Source: Saprospiraceae bacterium
Lineage (GTDB): Bacteria > Bacteroidota > Bacteroidia > Chitinophagales > Saprospiraceae
Direction: 5' to 3'
Length of the DNA: 36,944 nucleotides
Assembly: GCA_020852155.1 (NCBI GenBank)
Contig: JADZBJ010000287.1
Location: forward strand, 1-36,944
In this document: in pieces, positions 1 through 8,445 of the stretch
Numbering within the stretch: position 1 is the stretch's first letter
Layout of the letters: each line of letters begins with the position of its first letter
The notes under the pieces: generated by a model
The model's input: only the letters and a program-made list of their open reading frames with translations
Told to the model about the DNA's origin: nothing
Database searches by the model: none
Position numbers and translations under genes: made by a program

Positions 1-474
1 ATACATGAAGACACTACAGTAAATGAGACCACGCAAGAACTTGACATCTGTGCTGGAAACGATATATATCTTCCAGATGGAATACGCGCCACACAGCCAG
101 GCATATACAAAACTATTTTAAAAACGCAACTTACAGGTTGTGATAGTATTATTGTCACTACCCTTAAAGTAATGCCCAACAATTTTTACATACCCAATGC
201 TTTCCTGCCTGATGGAAACGGGTTAAATGATTTTTTTACCATTTTTACTAACACTGCATGTATTCCAACGATACGCCTTCGGGAGATTTATGATCGTTGG
301 GGAGAATTATTATTTCAAAAGAAAAATTTTCCGGCTAACATTGAAAATGAAGGATGGAATGGCTTTTACAATGGAAAACAAATGTTACCGGGCGTTTATA
401 CCTGGCGATTAGAACTTGATTTGCCCGGAGGACAAATATTAACTCAGACGGGCGATGTTACATTGATTCGATAA
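1..474 (+). CDS. T9SS type B (CHU_C-like) sorting domain protein, 3' fragment
   Basis: The frame is open from the left edge to a TAA at 472-474, so only the last 157 residues of a larger secreted protein are present. The end matches the gliding-motility-associated C-terminal domain (CHU_C, T9SS type B sorting signal): a YIPNAFLPDGNGLNDFF segment, then YDRWGELLFQ, a GWNG.YNGK segment and PGVYTWRLEL, ending in GDVTLIR. In this family the domain directs export through the type IX secretion system and surface attachment. The residues before it (DICAGNDIYLPDG, then TGCDSIIVTTLKV) look like the repeated Ig-like/'CDS' modules that often precede CHU_C. The stretch is visibly AT-richer than the rest of the window. 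The passenger's function cannot be read from this fragment. Confidence 0.88.
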   Translation: MHEDTTVNETTQELDICAGNDIYLPDGIRATQPGIYKTILKTQLTGCDSIIVTTLKVMPNNFYIPNAFLPDGNGLNDFFTIFTNTACIPTIRLREIYDRWGELLFQKKNFPANIENEGWNGFYNGKQMLPGVYTWRLELDLPGGQILTQTGDVTLIR

Positions 475-510
475 GGCATTGTACTTTTACATCTCTAACT
501 TATTGTCACT

Positions 511-1230
511 TTGTCCTGGAAAAAATCACCTCTCTATTTTGCCTGGCAGGCCGTCAGCAAATCGCAAAATTTCGCGCATTTTCAAAAAATATGGGCAAAC
601 CATGCCCGATTCAACGCTTCATTGGCCCCCGGCCATAATTCAGTCGCCGATGAAAGTGCCTGGTTGAATTATGAAGCCCTTGATCTACTTGATCAAACCC
701 TGACGCCCGAACATCGTGTTTTTGAATACGGCGGGGGTGGTTCTACCTTGTTTTTTTGCAAAAGAGCGGGCTTTGTCGCAACTGTTGAGCATGACAAAGA
801 ATGGTTTGAGATTTTGCAAAAAAACATAAGAACAAAGGGGTATACAAATTGGCAAGGCGTGCATATACCTCCTGTAACTGTCTCTGACGGCAAGCATATT
901 GACCCAGCCAATCCATCAGATTTCGGTAGTGCGTCTCCCGAATTTGGAGCGCATCAATTCGAAGCCTATGCCAAGGCCATTACGTCATATCCCGTCAATT
1001 CATTCGATGTTGTGCTAGTGGATGGCCGTGCCAGACCATCTTGTATTCAGGAATCTATGCCCTATTTGAAATCTGGAGGGTTGCTTATTATTGACAATGC
1101 CGAACGGCAATACTACCGTTCGGCATTTCAAGCAATATTTTCAAAAAATTTCGAAGTTGTACTGGATCGTTTTTTCCCAGTATCTTATACTCCTGATTTT
1201 ACCATTACTATGGTTTTACGCAAGAAATAA
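511..1230 (+). CDS. Class I SAM-dependent methyltransferase-like protein
   Basis: 239 residues. The glycine-rich motif VFEYGGGGSTLFF (about residue 70), followed by an acidic strand end (ATVEHDKEWFEIL), is the SAM-binding motif I and post-I region of a Rossmann-fold methyltransferase. DVVLVDGRAR (about 165-175) and GGLLIIDNAER (about 190-200) fit the later strands. Similar proteins in Bacteroidota occur in polysaccharide or surface-modification loci, but the substrate cannot be inferred here. The only plausible start is TTG at 511, because no ATG lies in frame before the conserved core; translation could also begin slightly upstream, since the frame is open from 475. It follows the T9SS protein by 36 bp on the same strand and ends 7 bp from a convergent lipoprotein gene. 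AT-rich like its upstream neighbour. Confidence 0.75.
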   Translation: MSWKKSPLYFAWQAVSKSQNFAHFQKIWANHARFNASLAPGHNSVADESAWLNYEALDLLDQTLTPEHRVFEYGGGGSTLFFCKRAGFVATVEHDKEWFEILQKNIRTKGYTNWQGVHIPPVTVSDGKHIDPANPSDFGSASPEFGAHQFEAYAKAITSYPVNSFDVVLVDGRARPSCIQESMPYLKSGGLLIIDNAERQYYRSAFQAIFSKNFEVVLDRFFPVSYTPDFTITMVLRKK

Positions 1231-1237
1231 CCCTCCC

Positions 1238-2806
1238 CTAAAACACCTTCTTCCTGATTTTCACGCCCATTTTAACGACTGCGCTGTTTTTCGCGAGCAG
1301 TTTGACGATTTTTTCACCGCCTTCGGCTGTGGTGAATGACGTTTTTAGGAAAGCTTTTTTCGCTTTGCGTATCCGATCAAAACGGCTGATGGGCATTTTG
1401 ATAAAATAATCATCGCTGACATTTTGTATAGCAATACCATCCGCTCCGACAATGGCAGATTTTAGCACTGGTTGATCCACTGGTTTAAATAGTGAATCCA
1501 GTGTTACGCCAGCTTCATCCTGAAAATACAATTGCACGTCAACATTGATGGGAGTACCGTTGTCCACAACGAGTTTGAATTCCACTTCCTCGATTTTTGC
1601 GGTATCCAGGTCGCCGTAATCGCCAAAATTCAGGTCGAGCGTTTGCTCGGCGCCGAAGTTGCGTACAGAGCCGACCAGATCAAGTACCACCTGCATATTC
1701 AGGCTGATAATACTTTCATCGGTGATAAAACCAATGATATCAGGATCCTGATTGGCGTTGGCAATACCGGCCAGGTCGTAGATCAGGCGTGTAGGTTGCA
1801 GTTTGAATATTTCGGCAATATTCGAGTTGCTTTCATCCAGGTAAATATCTGTGTATTTGGTCTGCCCTACTTCGCCGGCGGCAAAGGATGGGTAGGCAAA
1901 ATCAACATAACCTGTCGGGAAAACGCTGTTGCTCAGGGCCACGGTATCGCCGTCAGGCGCCATGAATACCAGGGTTTTCACAACACCGCGTGTCGGGAAT
2001 CCCCAGGAGTTTTGAATGCGCATACGCACCCTCGGATTCTGGATGGTAACGTCGCCTTTCAGGTCAGTCTGATTGATCTCGATTTCGATGGTATCGCGCG
2101 TGAGTGGGTATTCGGTATACCCCCAATAGCCTTGCAGGTAAGTGAATTCCAGGCTGTCGAATTGTACGATCATGCTGGGAATGCCCGGAAATGCCTCGAC
2201 TTTGGTGCGCGTACCGTCTGGCAGGCGCGCATCATAAATGTATTCCAGTTTGTTGTTGTCGGAGCGAAGTTTATGGTTGGTTACATCCAGAATAGGCGAT
2301 ACATAATTGCCCAGGGCTGGAATCACGAACGAGTGTGAAAAAACCGCTCCGGTCGGCGTTGTCATCTGCGGCACCTTGACGGTACATGAGATCGGAAAAG
2401 GTTGATAGTTGTACAGGACAGAAATACCAAAGCGCCCTTTTTTCAAGTCAGCATGCGTAATGGTCACACCCGCAATCGTATCAAACGGCGCGGCGGTCAG
2501 GGTGTCCGTCAAAGGGAAAGCCCCGCCAGTGAAACTTTTAAAAATGTCGGTAGCAGGTTTTTGTGCCACATCGCCGGAATAATAGAGCGTCATGGAGCCG
2601 TCCGGGTGGATAAGCAATGTATCGCCTGGCACGGAGTCATTCAGAATCTGGCCCATCAGGTCTTCAAGACTCAGTTCCGTATTAAACAGCGGAAATGCAT
2701 ATTCCGCACTGTGCTCGACGAAGTCAGGATTGTCAAAATCGCTCTTTTGACAGGCCGACCAGATGCTCAGAAAAACCGCAAGGGTTAAAAAAGAAAGTAA
2801 ACGCAT
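1238..2806 (-). CDS. Hypothetical lipoprotein
   Basis: 522 residues. The N-terminus has two or three polar/basic residues, a hydrophobic stretch and a lipobox-like SIWSAC, with the candidate lipidated cysteine at residue 19, so the protein is probably exported and anchored in the outer membrane. The mature part is rich in beta-type sequence with many Asp, Thr and Val residues and no recognisable catalytic motif. The C-terminus (KIVKLLAKNSAVVKMGVKIRKKVF, interrupted here only by its own length) is basic and is not a T9SS sorting domain. I do not recognise the family beyond the look of large Bacteroidota lipoproteins. The start at 2806 is chosen because it begins the signal peptide. A short AGTGATTAG-type array lies immediately upstream. 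Confidence 0.7.
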   Translation of the reverse strand: MRLLSFLTLAVFLSIWSACQKSDFDNPDFVEHSAEYAFPLFNTELSLEDLMGQILNDSVPGDTLLIHPDGSMTLYYSGDVAQKPATDIFKSFTGGAFPLTDTLTAAPFDTIAGVTITHADLKKGRFGISVLYNYQPFPISCTVKVPQMTTPTGAVFSHSFVIPALGNYVSPILDVTNHKLRSDNNKLEYIYDARLPDGTRTKVEAFPGIPSMIVQFDSLEFTYLQGYWGYTEYPLTRDTIEIEINQTDLKGDVTIQNPRVRMRIQNSWGFPTRGVVKTLVFMAPDGDTVALSNSVFPTGYVDFAYPSFAAGEVGQTKYTDIYLDESNSNIAEIFKLQPTRLIYDLAGIANANQDPDIIGFITDESIISLNMQVVLDLVGSVRNFGAEQTLDLNFGDYGDLDTAKIEEVEFKLVVDNGTPINVDVQLYFQDEAGVTLDSLFKPVDQPVLKSAIVGADGIAIQNVSDDYFIKMPISRFDRIRKAKKAFLKTSFTTAEGGEKIVKLLAKNSAVVKMGVKIRKKVF

Positions 2807-2815
2807 CGGTAAATG

Positions 2816-2852
2816 AGTGATTAGTGATTAGTGATTAGAGGTTAGTGGTTAG
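2816..2852. repeat. AGTGATTAG / GGTTAGTG short-word array
   Basis: Three tandem copies of AGTGATT run into AGAGGTTAGTGGTTAG. The array begins 10 bp upstream of the start codon of the lipoprotein gene, where its leader would be. It resembles in style, not sequence, the other intergenic word arrays in the window. Confidence 0.75.
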
Positions 2853-2902
2853 TTTTGAAGGATATCACCTGGATAACATTTTGATTATCAGGTAAACATT
2901 CA

Positions 2903-3748
2903 TCATTCTTCATTGCCAAATTTTCCGCCGGTAGGCGGGCGATAGGATTCAAATGGAATTTTCAGCAGTCGGCCGATGTCGGAGTGTTCATGTTTTTCCA
3001 TGTAGGTATCAATACCAAAAACAATATCCTCCTGTTTCATCTCTGCATAGGTACCGAATAAACGATCCCAGAAGGAAAAAATATTGCCATAATTTGTGTC
3101 GGTATAAGGCAAAACATAATGATGATGCACGCGATGCATGGAAGGCGTGACCAAAAACCAGCCCAGCGTTTTTTCGAGCCATGCCGGAAACTGAATATTG
3201 GCATGATTGAACTGTGACAACCCCGCCGACAAACTCTGGTACATCATGACGACGCTGATGGGCGCACCGGCCACAATTACACCCAATACTGTAAATACAA
3301 AACGAAAAACGCTTTCGCCCGGATGGTGACGATTAGCCGTCGTGGTGTCCACATTCGGGTCGGTATGATGAATCAAATGAAAACGCCACATCCACCTGAC
3401 ACGGTGCTCGGCCCAGTGAATCAGGTAAGCGCCTATCAGATCAAGCAACAATAAACCCACGATAGCGTAAAGCCATAAAGGCATTCCCGGCAGCCATTGC
3501 AAAATTCCAATGCGTTCGGCCGAAACCCAGTCGCAGGCACGCAGCAGGATAAAGGCCATCAGGAAATTGATTAAAATGGTCGTAGCCGTAAAAAACAGGT
3601 TCAGTCCCGTGTGCGGCGCTTTGCGATATGCCTTGGTGAATACCGGAATGATCTGTTCCAGTGACATAAACAGCGTCAGTCCACCAAGGATGATCGCCGC
3701 CCGATGCGACGAAGGAATATGGGCAAAGTACTCCAGTATTGACTCCAT
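2903..3748 (-). CDS. Sterol desaturase / fatty acid hydroxylase family protein
   Basis: 281 residues, an integral membrane protein with hydrophobic segments near residues 15-35, 50-70, 85-110 and 150-180. The histidine clusters of the fatty acid hydroxylase superfamily are present in order: HWAEH, then WRFHLIHH, then NRHHPGE, and finally HRVHHH with a following NYGN.FSFWDRLFGTY segment, a hallmark of this family. These histidines hold a diiron centre that uses oxygen to hydroxylate or desaturate lipid chains. The substrate could be a fatty acid, a sphingolipid or a sterol-like lipid and cannot be decided from sequence. The gene stands alone, with 96 bp to the lipoprotein gene downstream and a repeat island directly upstream of its start. 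Confidence 0.88.
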   Translation of the reverse strand: MESILEYFAHIPSSHRAAIILGGLTLFMSLEQIIPVFTKAYRKAPHTGLNLFFTATTILINFLMAFILLRACDWVSAERIGILQWLPGMPLWLYAIVGLLLLDLIGAYLIHWAEHRVRWMWRFHLIHHTDPNVDTTTANRHHPGESVFRFVFTVLGVIVAGAPISVVMMYQSLSAGLSQFNHANIQFPAWLEKTLGWFLVTPSMHRVHHHYVLPYTDTNYGNIFSFWDRLFGTYAEMKQEDIVFGIDTYMEKHEHSDIGRLLKIPFESYRPPTGGKFGNEE

Positions 3749-3755
3749 TTTTTAT

Positions 3756-4236
3756 GTGGTTAGAATGCTCGCTGGCGCTCGCGTTTGAATGGCGCTGCGC
3801 GCCGTTTGATGTGGTTAGAATGCTCGCTGGCGCTCGCGTTTGATGGCGCTTGCGCGCCGTTTGATGTGGTTTGATGTGGTTTGAAATGGTTTGAATGCTC
3901 GCTGGCGCTCGCGTTTGAAGTTGTTTGATATTTGTAGGGCGGTGGATTGGAGGCAAATTTCAGGCTTTTTTACCACATTACCGAAATGGTTTTGAAAACT
4001 GTGTCATGAATTCCTCAAGCCTGAAATCCGCTTTTCAAGCCACATTCAAACGGCGCACAAGCGCCATTCTAACAACCTCAAACGCGAGCGTCAGCGAGCA
4101 TTCAAACAACTTCTAACAACTTCAAACGGCGCGTCAGCGCCACTCAAACGCGAGCGCCAGCGAGCATTCTAACTATTTCTAACTACATCAAACCACTTCA
4201 AACGGCGCGCCAGCGCCATTCAAACAATTTCAAACC
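3756..4236. repeat. Composite intergenic repeat island A (GGCGC hairpin words in inverted arms)
   Basis: This 490-bp gap between two minus-strand genes is built from short words. The left arm (3756-3930) repeats GAATGCTCGCTGGCGCTCGC, GGCGC-N4-GCGCC hairpins and TTTGATGTGGTTTGA linkers. The right arm (about 4044-4236) carries the same words in reverse complement (TCAAACGCGAGCGCCAGCGA, GGCGCGTCAGCGCC, CATTCTAAC, CAACTTCAAAC). Between them lies a core of about 110 bp unrelated to the arms, which holds its own perfect 11-bp inverted repeat, ATTTCAGGCTT (3957-3967) against AAGCCTGAAAT (4017-4027). No credible ORF is present; apparent frames only translate the words. The same family recurs at 25466-25850. 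Confidence 0.9.
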
Positions 4237-4239
4237 ACT

Positions 4240-5289
4240 TCAAATCCCCAGGGAAACGAATACCGGATAATGATCGGAATAGTTGCCGCGAACCGTCCGG
4301 CAGGAGAAAGTTTTCAGGCTTTTTTCAGTTAGAATGTAGTCAATGCGCAGCAAAGGCAGTACGCCGGCGAAAGTAGTGCCCAGTCCCAGGCCTTTTTCCC
4401 GAAAAGTATCGCTCAGGCCACCGGACAACACGGCATAGACATAAGAGTTGGGTGTGTCGTTGAAATCACCGCACAGCACGACCGGATATTTGCAGGCATT
4501 GATATGCTCCCTGAGGCGAATGGCTTGTTCAGCCCGCACGCTGGTAGCCGTTCCAACGCGGCCCAGTACCGAGCCGATGTCGTGCCAGGTTTTTTCTTCA
4601 TCCAGTTCACCCTCATCCAGCACTTTCTCAGTCTCAACAGTCACTTTGTTTGATTGCAGGTGGACATTATAAACGCGAATGATTTTCCCTTCCGCCAGTT
4701 GAACGTCGGCCCAAAGCGTCGAGTTGGCCGTTTTACCAAAGGGCACATCACCGCCGGCGACAATAGGATACCGGCTCAGGATAACCGTGCCTTTTTTTAG
4801 GTTGAACGTATGCGGATAGTTCATTTTTTCTGCCAGCATACGGTAAAATTTGCCACTGGTTTCCTGTGTACACAACACGTCGGGGAATCCGTTTTCCTGT
4901 AAAAAACGCGCGTAGTTGGATACCATTTTCTCGCGCAGGGCATCGGTTACTTTTTGTCCGCGAAAAAGCCCTCCGAGGTTGTGGGTCGCTACCGTGATGG
5001 CGCTTTCAGGCACTACATCTTTCCCAAAATCAAAACCGATAAAACCAGTGATGTATGCCCAGCCAAAAGCCAGAATGCCCGCGTGATAAATGGCGAAACG
5101 ATTCCAGCGCCAGAGCCAGACGCCCATCAAAAACAGATTGGCCAACAGCAGCCACGGGAACGCCGTCCCGAAAAAAGAAAACCAGGAAAATGTAGTCGGA
5201 TTGACCTGCGGACATATATAAGCAAACAAGGTCAGCAGGATGATGACCGCGCTGATCAGTTGTACGGAATGTCGCAGGAGGGTTCGCAA
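4240..5289 (-). CDS. Membrane-anchored endonuclease/exonuclease/phosphatase family protein
   Basis: 349 residues. Three hydrophobic segments at about 8-28, 37-60 and 66-86 anchor the N-terminus; the rest is an EEP (DNase I-like) domain. The active-site set is visible: THNLGG (N104), CTQET (E143), NVHLQS (H209), CGDFNDTP (D274, N276), RIDYI (D316) and the final YSDHYPV (D338, H339). Such proteins hydrolyse phosphodiester or phosphomonoester bonds in nucleic acids, phosphoinositides or sphingomyelin-type lipids. The membrane anchor makes an extracytoplasmic lipid or nucleotide substrate plausible but unproven. The start is a TTG at 5289; no ATG precedes the first membrane segment. A dispersed leader repeat ends 11 bp upstream of it. 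No operon partner is evident. Confidence 0.85.
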   Translation of the reverse strand: MRTLLRHSVQLISAVIILLTLFAYICPQVNPTTFSWFSFFGTAFPWLLLANLFLMGVWLWRWNRFAIYHAGILAFGWAYITGFIGFDFGKDVVPESAITVATHNLGGLFRGQKVTDALREKMVSNYARFLQENGFPDVLCTQETSGKFYRMLAEKMNYPHTFNLKKGTVILSRYPIVAGGDVPFGKTANSTLWADVQLAEGKIIRVYNVHLQSNKVTVETEKVLDEGELDEEKTWHDIGSVLGRVGTATSVRAEQAIRLREHINACKYPVVLCGDFNDTPNSYVYAVLSGGLSDTFREKGLGLGTTFAGVLPLLRIDYILTEKSLKTFSCRTVRGNYSDHYPVFVSLGI

Positions 5290-5300
5290 TTGGGTATTAT

Positions 5301-5362
5301 TTTTATACCAGGATTTAAGTGATTTTGAGGATTTCCATGATTGATTTTCTTGATTTTCAAGG
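5301..5362 (-). repeat. AAATC-word leader repeat, copy 1
   Basis: Read on the minus strand, this is a 60-bp element with AAATC words at roughly 8-10 bp intervals (CCTTGAAAATCAAG, AATCAATCATGG, AAATCCTCAAAATC, TTAAATCCTGG). It is nearly identical, in the same orientation relative to the gene, to 33427-33490 before the M14 peptidase. Both copies end about 10 bp before a start codon. The rest of the gap to tgt (5363-5578) holds no convincing gene; a 34-codon frame at 5461-5565 is unsupported. Confidence 0.85.
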
Positions 5363-5578
5363 ATTTACAGACGTGAGTCGTTCAAAACCACTTTGGGTTG
5401 ACTTTATCAGGAAAATGCCGAAAGCATCATCGTTGCAAATTACATCATTTTTCGTAAAACTCAAGCAAAACCTGGGCCGAAGGTAAGAGGCAAAGCGTAG
5501 AAGATTTTTGTGGATTTCAGGCGGAAAATTTGGTTGTCAAAAAACGCCTTCAACCTTACGCTCATGCTCAAATCATTA

Positions 5579-6709
5579 CTACATCCTCGCGCTTACCTTT
5601 TTCACCATCGTATTTTTCCAGGTCAAAAAACTGCCATCCAGAATTCTTTTTCGGGATTCGCCGACTAACCAAAGGAAAAAACCCAGGTTGTGCAGACTGG
5701 CAATTTGCATACCCAGGATTTCATCATTCACAAAAAGGTGCCTGAGATACGCCTTCGTGTGCAGGCGACTGGTTTCGACCGGACTGTCGGCATCAATCGG
5801 TGTAAAATCGTTGCGCCAGCGTGCATTGCGGATATTGATAATGCCCTCGGCAGTGTACAGCAGACCGTGACGGGCATTGCGCGTGGGCAATACACAGTCG
5901 AACATATCTATGCCTCGCGCGATGCATTCCAGCAGATTTTCAGGCGTACCGACGCCCATCAGGTAGCGCGGTTTGTCTTTCGGCAGAATTTCAGTGACCA
6001 GTTCCGTCATGGCGTACATTTCCTCGGCTGGTTCGCCAACAGAAAGGCCGCCGATGGCATTGCCTTCACGCTCAAAAGATGCGATAGTTTCGGCTGAAAT
6101 GCGGCGCAAATCTGAATATGTGCTGCCCTGAACAATCGGAAACAACGTCTGGCTGTATCCGTACAACGGCGCTGTGCTGTCGAAGCGATCAATGCAGCGT
6201 TTGAGCCAGCGATGGGTCAGGTCGAGCGAATTTTTAGCGTATTTATACTCACAAGGGTACGGCGTACATTCATCAAATGCCATGATGATATCAGCCCCGA
6301 TCACGCGCTGAATATCCATCACGCCTTCCGGCGTAAAAGTGTGCCGCGAGCCGTCAATATGACTTTGAAACGTTACGCCCTCTTCCTTGATCTTGCGTCG
6401 GTGCGCCAGTGAATACACCTGAAATCCGCCGCTGTCCGTCAGAACGGGGCCTTTCCAGCCGTTAAAGCCATGAATGCCGCCCGCTTCACGAAGCACTTCC
6501 AGGCCCGGACGCAGGTACAAGTGATACGTATTGCCCAGGCATATCTGAGCGCGAATATCGTCGCGCAGTTCGTGTTGATGTACTGCCTTGACGGTCGCCG
6601 CAGTGCCTACGGGCATGAAAATCGGCGTTTCAATGACGCCGTGATCCGTCGTTATTCGGCCTGCCCGTGCGCGGCTTTGGGGATCTGAATGTTGGAGTTC
6701 GAAGGTCAT
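5579..6709 (-). CDS. tgt: Queuine tRNA-ribosyltransferase (tRNA-guanine transglycosylase)
   Basis: 376 residues, the usual bacterial length. The enzyme exchanges guanine 34 of GUN-anticodon tRNAs for preQ1 in queuosine synthesis. Diagnostic motifs are LTDSGGFQVYSL (general acid D92), IVQGS, GGLSVGEP, and MFDCVLPTRNAR with the nucleophile D271. The histidine of the usual zinc site is kept (H340 in ASLHN), but the three zinc cysteines (CxCxxC in E. coli) are replaced by Ser309, Val311 and Ser314 at identical spacing. From memory, relatives in this phylum show the same loss, so this is probably a lineage form rather than a dead enzyme. The ATG overlaps the stop of the transporter gene upstream (ATGA), implying translational coupling. 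Confidence 0.95.
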   Translation of the reverse strand: MTFELQHSDPQSRARAGRITTDHGVIETPIFMPVGTAATVKAVHQHELRDDIRAQICLGNTYHLYLRPGLEVLREAGGIHGFNGWKGPVLTDSGGFQVYSLAHRRKIKEEGVTFQSHIDGSRHTFTPEGVMDIQRVIGADIIMAFDECTPYPCEYKYAKNSLDLTHRWLKRCIDRFDSTAPLYGYSQTLFPIVQGSTYSDLRRISAETIASFEREGNAIGGLSVGEPAEEMYAMTELVTEILPKDKPRYLMGVGTPENLLECIARGIDMFDCVLPTRNARHGLLYTAEGIINIRNARWRNDFTPIDADSPVETSRLHTKAYLRHLFVNDEILGMQIASLHNLGFFLWLVGESRKRILDGSFLTWKNTMVKKVSARM

Positions 6710-7992
6710 AGTAAAATGCCGGCCAGGGTCGCAGACATGTAACTGGCCAGTGTTCCTGTAATCAGGGCGCGAAAAACAAGTTTGGTCAAATCTTCACGGC
6801 GCGAAGGCTCCAGGGCTGAAATGCCGCCAATCTGAATGCCCATAGAACCGAAATTAGCGAAGCCACACAGCGCAAAACTAATGATGGCTATAGTTTTAGC
6901 CGACATCGGGTGGCCATTGATGAGCGCTATATCTTTCATCACGGTTGGGTCGGAAGAAGGCAAGTAAGCCGACAGCGAGTTATAGGCTACAAACTCGTTA
7001 GCCACGAGTTTTTGGCCCATCAAAGCACCAGCCTGAAATACTTCATCACCCTGAACGCCCATGCACCAGGCAAAACCGGAGAACAGGAAACCCAGCACCG
7101 TGTCCAGGCTGAATTTCGGGTCGCCCCACAAAGAACCCAGTCCGTTCAATCCATAGTTAATCAGTGCAATCAACGCCAAAAAACCGATCAACATGGCCGC
7201 AACGTTCAGGCCAATGCGCAGGCCGTCGCTGCAACCCATCGAAATGGCGTCAACCAGGTTGGAACTGTTCTTTTTGACGGCTATTTTAACACTGCCTGCC
7301 GTTTCGGAAACTTCCGTTTCAGGATAGACGATTTTGGCAATGGCCAATGCGCCCGGCGCCGCCATAATACTGGCCGCCAACAGGTATTCGGCCGGAACCC
7401 CCAACCCGATATATGCAGCCATAACGCCGCCTGAAATACAGGCAAAACTGCCCGCCATGGACGCCAGCAATTCGCTCATGGTCATGCCCTTGAGGTAGGG
7501 CTGAATCATGATTTGCGCCTCAACCTGTCCGACAAACGCGCTGGAAATATTGGACAACGACTCAGCGCCGCTGGCTTTCATCAGCCAGAACAGGCCCTTG
7601 GCCAAAAGTTGTACAATGCGCTGAATGATGCCAAAATAGTAGCCGATATTAACCAAAACCGCCACAAACAGAATCGTGGGAATGATTTTGAAAAAGAAAA
7701 TAAAACCGCCTGCACCACCAAATGCCTTGCTAACAGCCGGGACATTGATTAACGGGCCGAATACAAACGCTGCACCTTCCTGCGAAAAATCAATAACCTT
7801 GGTGACGGCATCGCCCACGGCTTTAAAAACGGCTTTCCCGACTGACGTTTTTAAGATAAAAACAGCCAGTAAAGCCTGTAACAACAAGCCCATGCCGACA
7901 GTGCGATAATTGTTGGCTTTACGGTTATTGGAAAGCAAAAACGCAATGCCCAAAATAAGTGCAATGCCAAGAAGTCCGGTGAAACGATCCAT
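6706..7992 (-). CDS. Concentrative nucleoside transporter (CNT/NupC family)
   Basis: 428 residues, predicted inner-membrane protein with about ten hydrophobic segments starting at residue 7. Family motifs are clear: QGDEVFQAGALMG followed by KLVANEFVAY, and ALCGFANFGSMGIQIGG near residue 380. CNT proteins import nucleosides by coupling to Na+ or H+; which nucleosides cannot be told from sequence alone. The gene is first in a two-gene unit: its TGA overlaps the tgt start in an ATGA, so the two are probably co-translated. The pairing of nucleoside salvage with a tRNA-modification enzyme may be incidental. The start at 7992 precedes the first membrane helix directly. Confidence 0.93.
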   Translation of the reverse strand: MDRFTGLLGIALILGIAFLLSNNRKANNYRTVGMGLLLQALLAVFILKTSVGKAVFKAVGDAVTKVIDFSQEGAAFVFGPLINVPAVSKAFGGAGGFIFFFKIIPTILFVAVLVNIGYYFGIIQRIVQLLAKGLFWLMKASGAESLSNISSAFVGQVEAQIMIQPYLKGMTMSELLASMAGSFACISGGVMAAYIGLGVPAEYLLAASIMAAPGALAIAKIVYPETEVSETAGSVKIAVKKNSSNLVDAISMGCSDGLRIGLNVAAMLIGFLALIALINYGLNGLGSLWGDPKFSLDTVLGFLFSGFAWCMGVQGDEVFQAGALMGQKLVANEFVAYNSLSAYLPSSDPTVMKDIALINGHPMSAKTIAIISFALCGFANFGSMGIQIGGISALEPSRREDLTKLVFRALITGTLASYMSATLAGILL

Positions 7993-8093
7993 GCCTGGTG
8001 TTTAGGTGTGAGTAAAATTTAGACCGCGGGGCAACGGTTCGGGGGGCCAAAATACACAGGGTCAGCGAATTGCAGCAAAAATGATGATTGTTA

Positions 8094-8368
8094 AGTTGAA
8101 AGTTGAAGTGGTTGAAGGAGTTGAAAGTTGAATGTGGTTGAAGGAGTTGAAGGTTGTTGAAGTAGTTGAAGTGGTTGAAGTGGTTGAAGGTTATCATTCT
8201 CAAAAAGGGTGTCATCCTGAGCGTCAGCGAAGGATCTGCTCCCCACGAAGGGGTATGTTTCACATCTGTTTGGCCAGATCCTTCACTGCGTTCAGGATGA
8301 CAATCTTTTTGAGCAGGCAAATACCCGCTTTTCAACCTTCAACCATTTCAACCTTCAACAATTTCCAA
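8094..8368. repeat. GTTGAAGG-word inverted arms around a mobile hairpin
   Basis: The left arm (8094-8190) is an array of GTTGAA, GTGGTTGAAGG and GAGTTGAAG words. The right arm (8331-8368) carries the complement (TTCAACCTTC, AACCATTTCAACC, TTCAACAATTTCC). The GTCATCCTGA hairpin element sits between them. With the terminator and the array after it, this accounts for nearly all of the gap 7993-8519; no gene is seen in it. Confidence 0.85.
8210..8302. repeat. GTCATCCTGA/TCAGGATGAC inverted-repeat element, copy 1
   Basis: A 93-bp element with ends TGTCATCCTGA and TCAGGATGACA and inner arms GCGAAGGATCTG and CAGATCCTTC. It can form a long hairpin. Its loop region, read in reverse complement, aligns with the loop of the copy at 15310-15401 (GCCAAACAGATGTG against GTCAAACAGTTGTG, both followed by TCGTGGG), so the two are homologous over their whole length and inserted in opposite orientations. 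Confidence 0.9.
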
Positions 8369-8377
8369 CCAAAAAAG

Positions 8378-8420
8378 AAAAGGCCCCTCATCTGATACAG
8401 TATCAGACAAGGGGCCTTTT
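8378..8420 (-). terminator. Rho-independent terminator of the S74 fibre gene
   Basis: AAAAGGCCCCT (8378-8388) pairs perfectly with AGGGGCCTTTT (8410-8420), with an inner TCTGATAC/GTATCAGA stem. On the minus strand the hairpin is followed by TTTTCTTTTTT. It lies about 100 bp after the stop codon of the fibre gene. Confidence 0.88.
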
Positions 8421-8445
8421 GATGCACTCAGATTATCAGGCTGAC

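Noticed and set aside
1532-2338. Plus-strand 268-codon ORF opposite the lipoprotein gene
   Set aside because: Antisense shadow of a gene with a clear lipoprotein signal; no family features or plausible start region.
3441-3956. Minus-strand 171-codon ORF over the start of the hydroxylase gene and repeat island A
   Set aside because: Its N-terminal half is only a translation of the repeat words (TRAPAS, ASASEHSN) and its rest is out of frame with the real gene.
3756-4236. CRISPR array
   Set aside because: The repeats are short degenerate words with no constant-length unique spacers, and no cas genes are present.
5461-5565. 34-codon minus-strand frame after tgt
   Set aside because: Too short, no conservation evidence or ribosome-binding signal; the lptF gene often found after tgt in this phylum is not present.
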